From JBBDYQ01 sp035553855 (GTDB lineage: Bacteria > Actinomycetota > Thermoleophilia > Solirubrobacterales > Thermoleophilaceae): 64,000 nucleotides of DNA. The position numbers were made by a program, and so were the translations under genes. Positions 63,693 through 64,000 of this stretch are shown here, in pieces. The number at the start of each line of letters is the position of its first letter. Position 1 is the first letter of the stretch. The notes beneath the pieces are model-generated. The model saw nothing but the letters and a program-made list of their open reading frames with translations. It ran no database searches and was not told where the DNA came from. The stretch spans positions 37,217 through 101,216 of the forward strand of contig DATMJO010000082.1 of assembly GCA_035553855.1 (NCBI GenBank), written 5' to 3'.

Positions 63693-64000
63693 GTGCCGCC
63701 GCCTGCGCCCGCGGGGGCGGGGGCCTTCTCGTCCTTGAAGACCGCGTGAACGGCGCCCGGGACGCCGAACTCGTAGGGGCCGCCGACGACCGTCGGGATC
63801 TCCGGGAAGTTGAAGATCGGGGGCGGCGAGGAGACCTGCCACTCGATCGTGTGGGCGCGCCAGGGGTTGGCCGCCGCCCGCGGGCCGGAGCGCCAGGAGA
63901 CGATCATGTTGTAGAGGAAGATGAAGAACGACGCGCCGAAGATGAACGCCGACACGGAGATGAACGCGTTCATCGTGGCGAAGGCCTCGGCGTAGTCGGC
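63689..64000 (-). CDS. ctaD: Cytochrome c oxidase subunit I, C-terminal part
   Basis: 103 residues visible; the frame is open at the right edge, so most of the protein (heme and CuB sites) is outside. The visible part has the last membrane helix (NAFISVSAFIFGASFFIFLY) and the tail NPWRAHTIEWQVSSPPPIFN, typical of CtaD. The stop overlaps the stress-protein GTG (GTGA). ctaC is not in view. Confidence 0.92.
   Translation of the reverse strand, partial: ADYAEAFATMNAFISVSAFIFGASFFIFLYNMIVSWRSGPRAAANPWRAHTIEWQVSSPPPIFNFPEIPTVVGGPYEFGVPGAVHAVFKDEKAPAPAGAGGGT

Overview
The window is about 64 kb of very GC-rich chromosomal DNA from an actinobacterium. The best guess is the class Thermoleophilia (Solirubrobacterales-like), but no 16S gene is present, so this is inference. 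It rests on a mycobacterial-type CysO/CysM/Mec cysteine pathway, an IMP dehydrogenase of the GuaB3 type, an R2-like ligand-binding oxidase, an actinobacterial-style c-di-AMP (ydaO) riboswitch, dense four-base gene overlaps (GTGA, ATGA, TTGA) and strong GC bias at third codon positions. I see no rRNA, tRNA, CRISPR array, prophage or complete insertion sequence. This is mostly core chromosome with a few accessory patches.

Layout. 1-2.6 kb: end of a secreted protein and a NarL-type two-component pair. 2.8-7.6 kb: a protein-bound sulfide cysteine module (rhodanese-E1, CysO, CysM, Mec) interrupted by tatA and two Tat-signal ferritin-like proteins, then a zinc-ribbon/DUF2007 membrane protein whose ribbon has no start codon. 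7.6-10.1 kb: two acyl-CoA dehydrogenases. 10.1-13.6 kb: a gluzincin-like protein, a CGNR regulator, a frameshifted gene, DUF1802 and a beta-hydroxyacid dehydrogenase. 13.6-17.1 kb: hydantoinase/oxoprolinase HyuB-HyuA. 17.1-21 kb: a TetR regulator divergent from an R2lox oxidase, then EttA. 21-24.5 kb: DAHP synthase, NadB, a histone-deacetylase-family enzyme. 24.5-27.1 kb: zinc-ribbon envelope proteins, a glycosyltransferase, an orphan Flp-type pilin. 27.2-30.2 kb: murI-rph-rdgB-CDF transporter. 30.2-33.7 kb: a tightly overlapped operon ending in tldD-tldE. 33.8-37.6 kb: HU, PyrF, LysM protein, DD-carboxypeptidase, PfkB kinase. 37.7-41.1 kb: guaB3-guaA and a DUF6328-like protein. 41.1-43.9 kb: a LysR regulator and an M23 peptidase under a c-di-AMP riboswitch. 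44.1-45.4 kb: rplM-rpsI. 45.4-53.9 kb: glmM-glmS-acpS-nnr-CBS-alr-cca-HIT. 53.9-61.3 kb: enoyl-CoA hydratase, secreted proteins, infA, amidase, glycosyltransferase and a cytochrome c-cupredoxin lipoprotein. 61.3-64 kb (minus strand): end of ctaD, a double universal-stress protein, ctaE, a 36-residue membrane peptide and an inositol monophosphatase.

How the genes work together. The clearest functional unit is the CysO sulfur-carrier route: MoeZ-like activation and sulfuration, CysM transfer, JAMM hydrolysis by Mec. Its carrier ends Gly-Gly-Arg rather than Gly-Gly, which implies a trimming step. Cell-wall precursor supply (glmM, glmS, alr, murI) and wall hydrolysis (DD-carboxypeptidase, riboswitch-controlled M23 peptidase) recur along the window. 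The right end is a respiratory cluster with two unusual additions, a fused cytochrome c-cupredoxin and small or stress-type proteins overlapping the oxidase genes.

Genome style. Convergent genes meet with almost no space between stop codons, and many genes lack a Shine-Dalgarno sequence but have a TANNNT hexamer 6-13 bases before the start, which suggests leaderless transcription. Small REP-like palindromes occur at three places.
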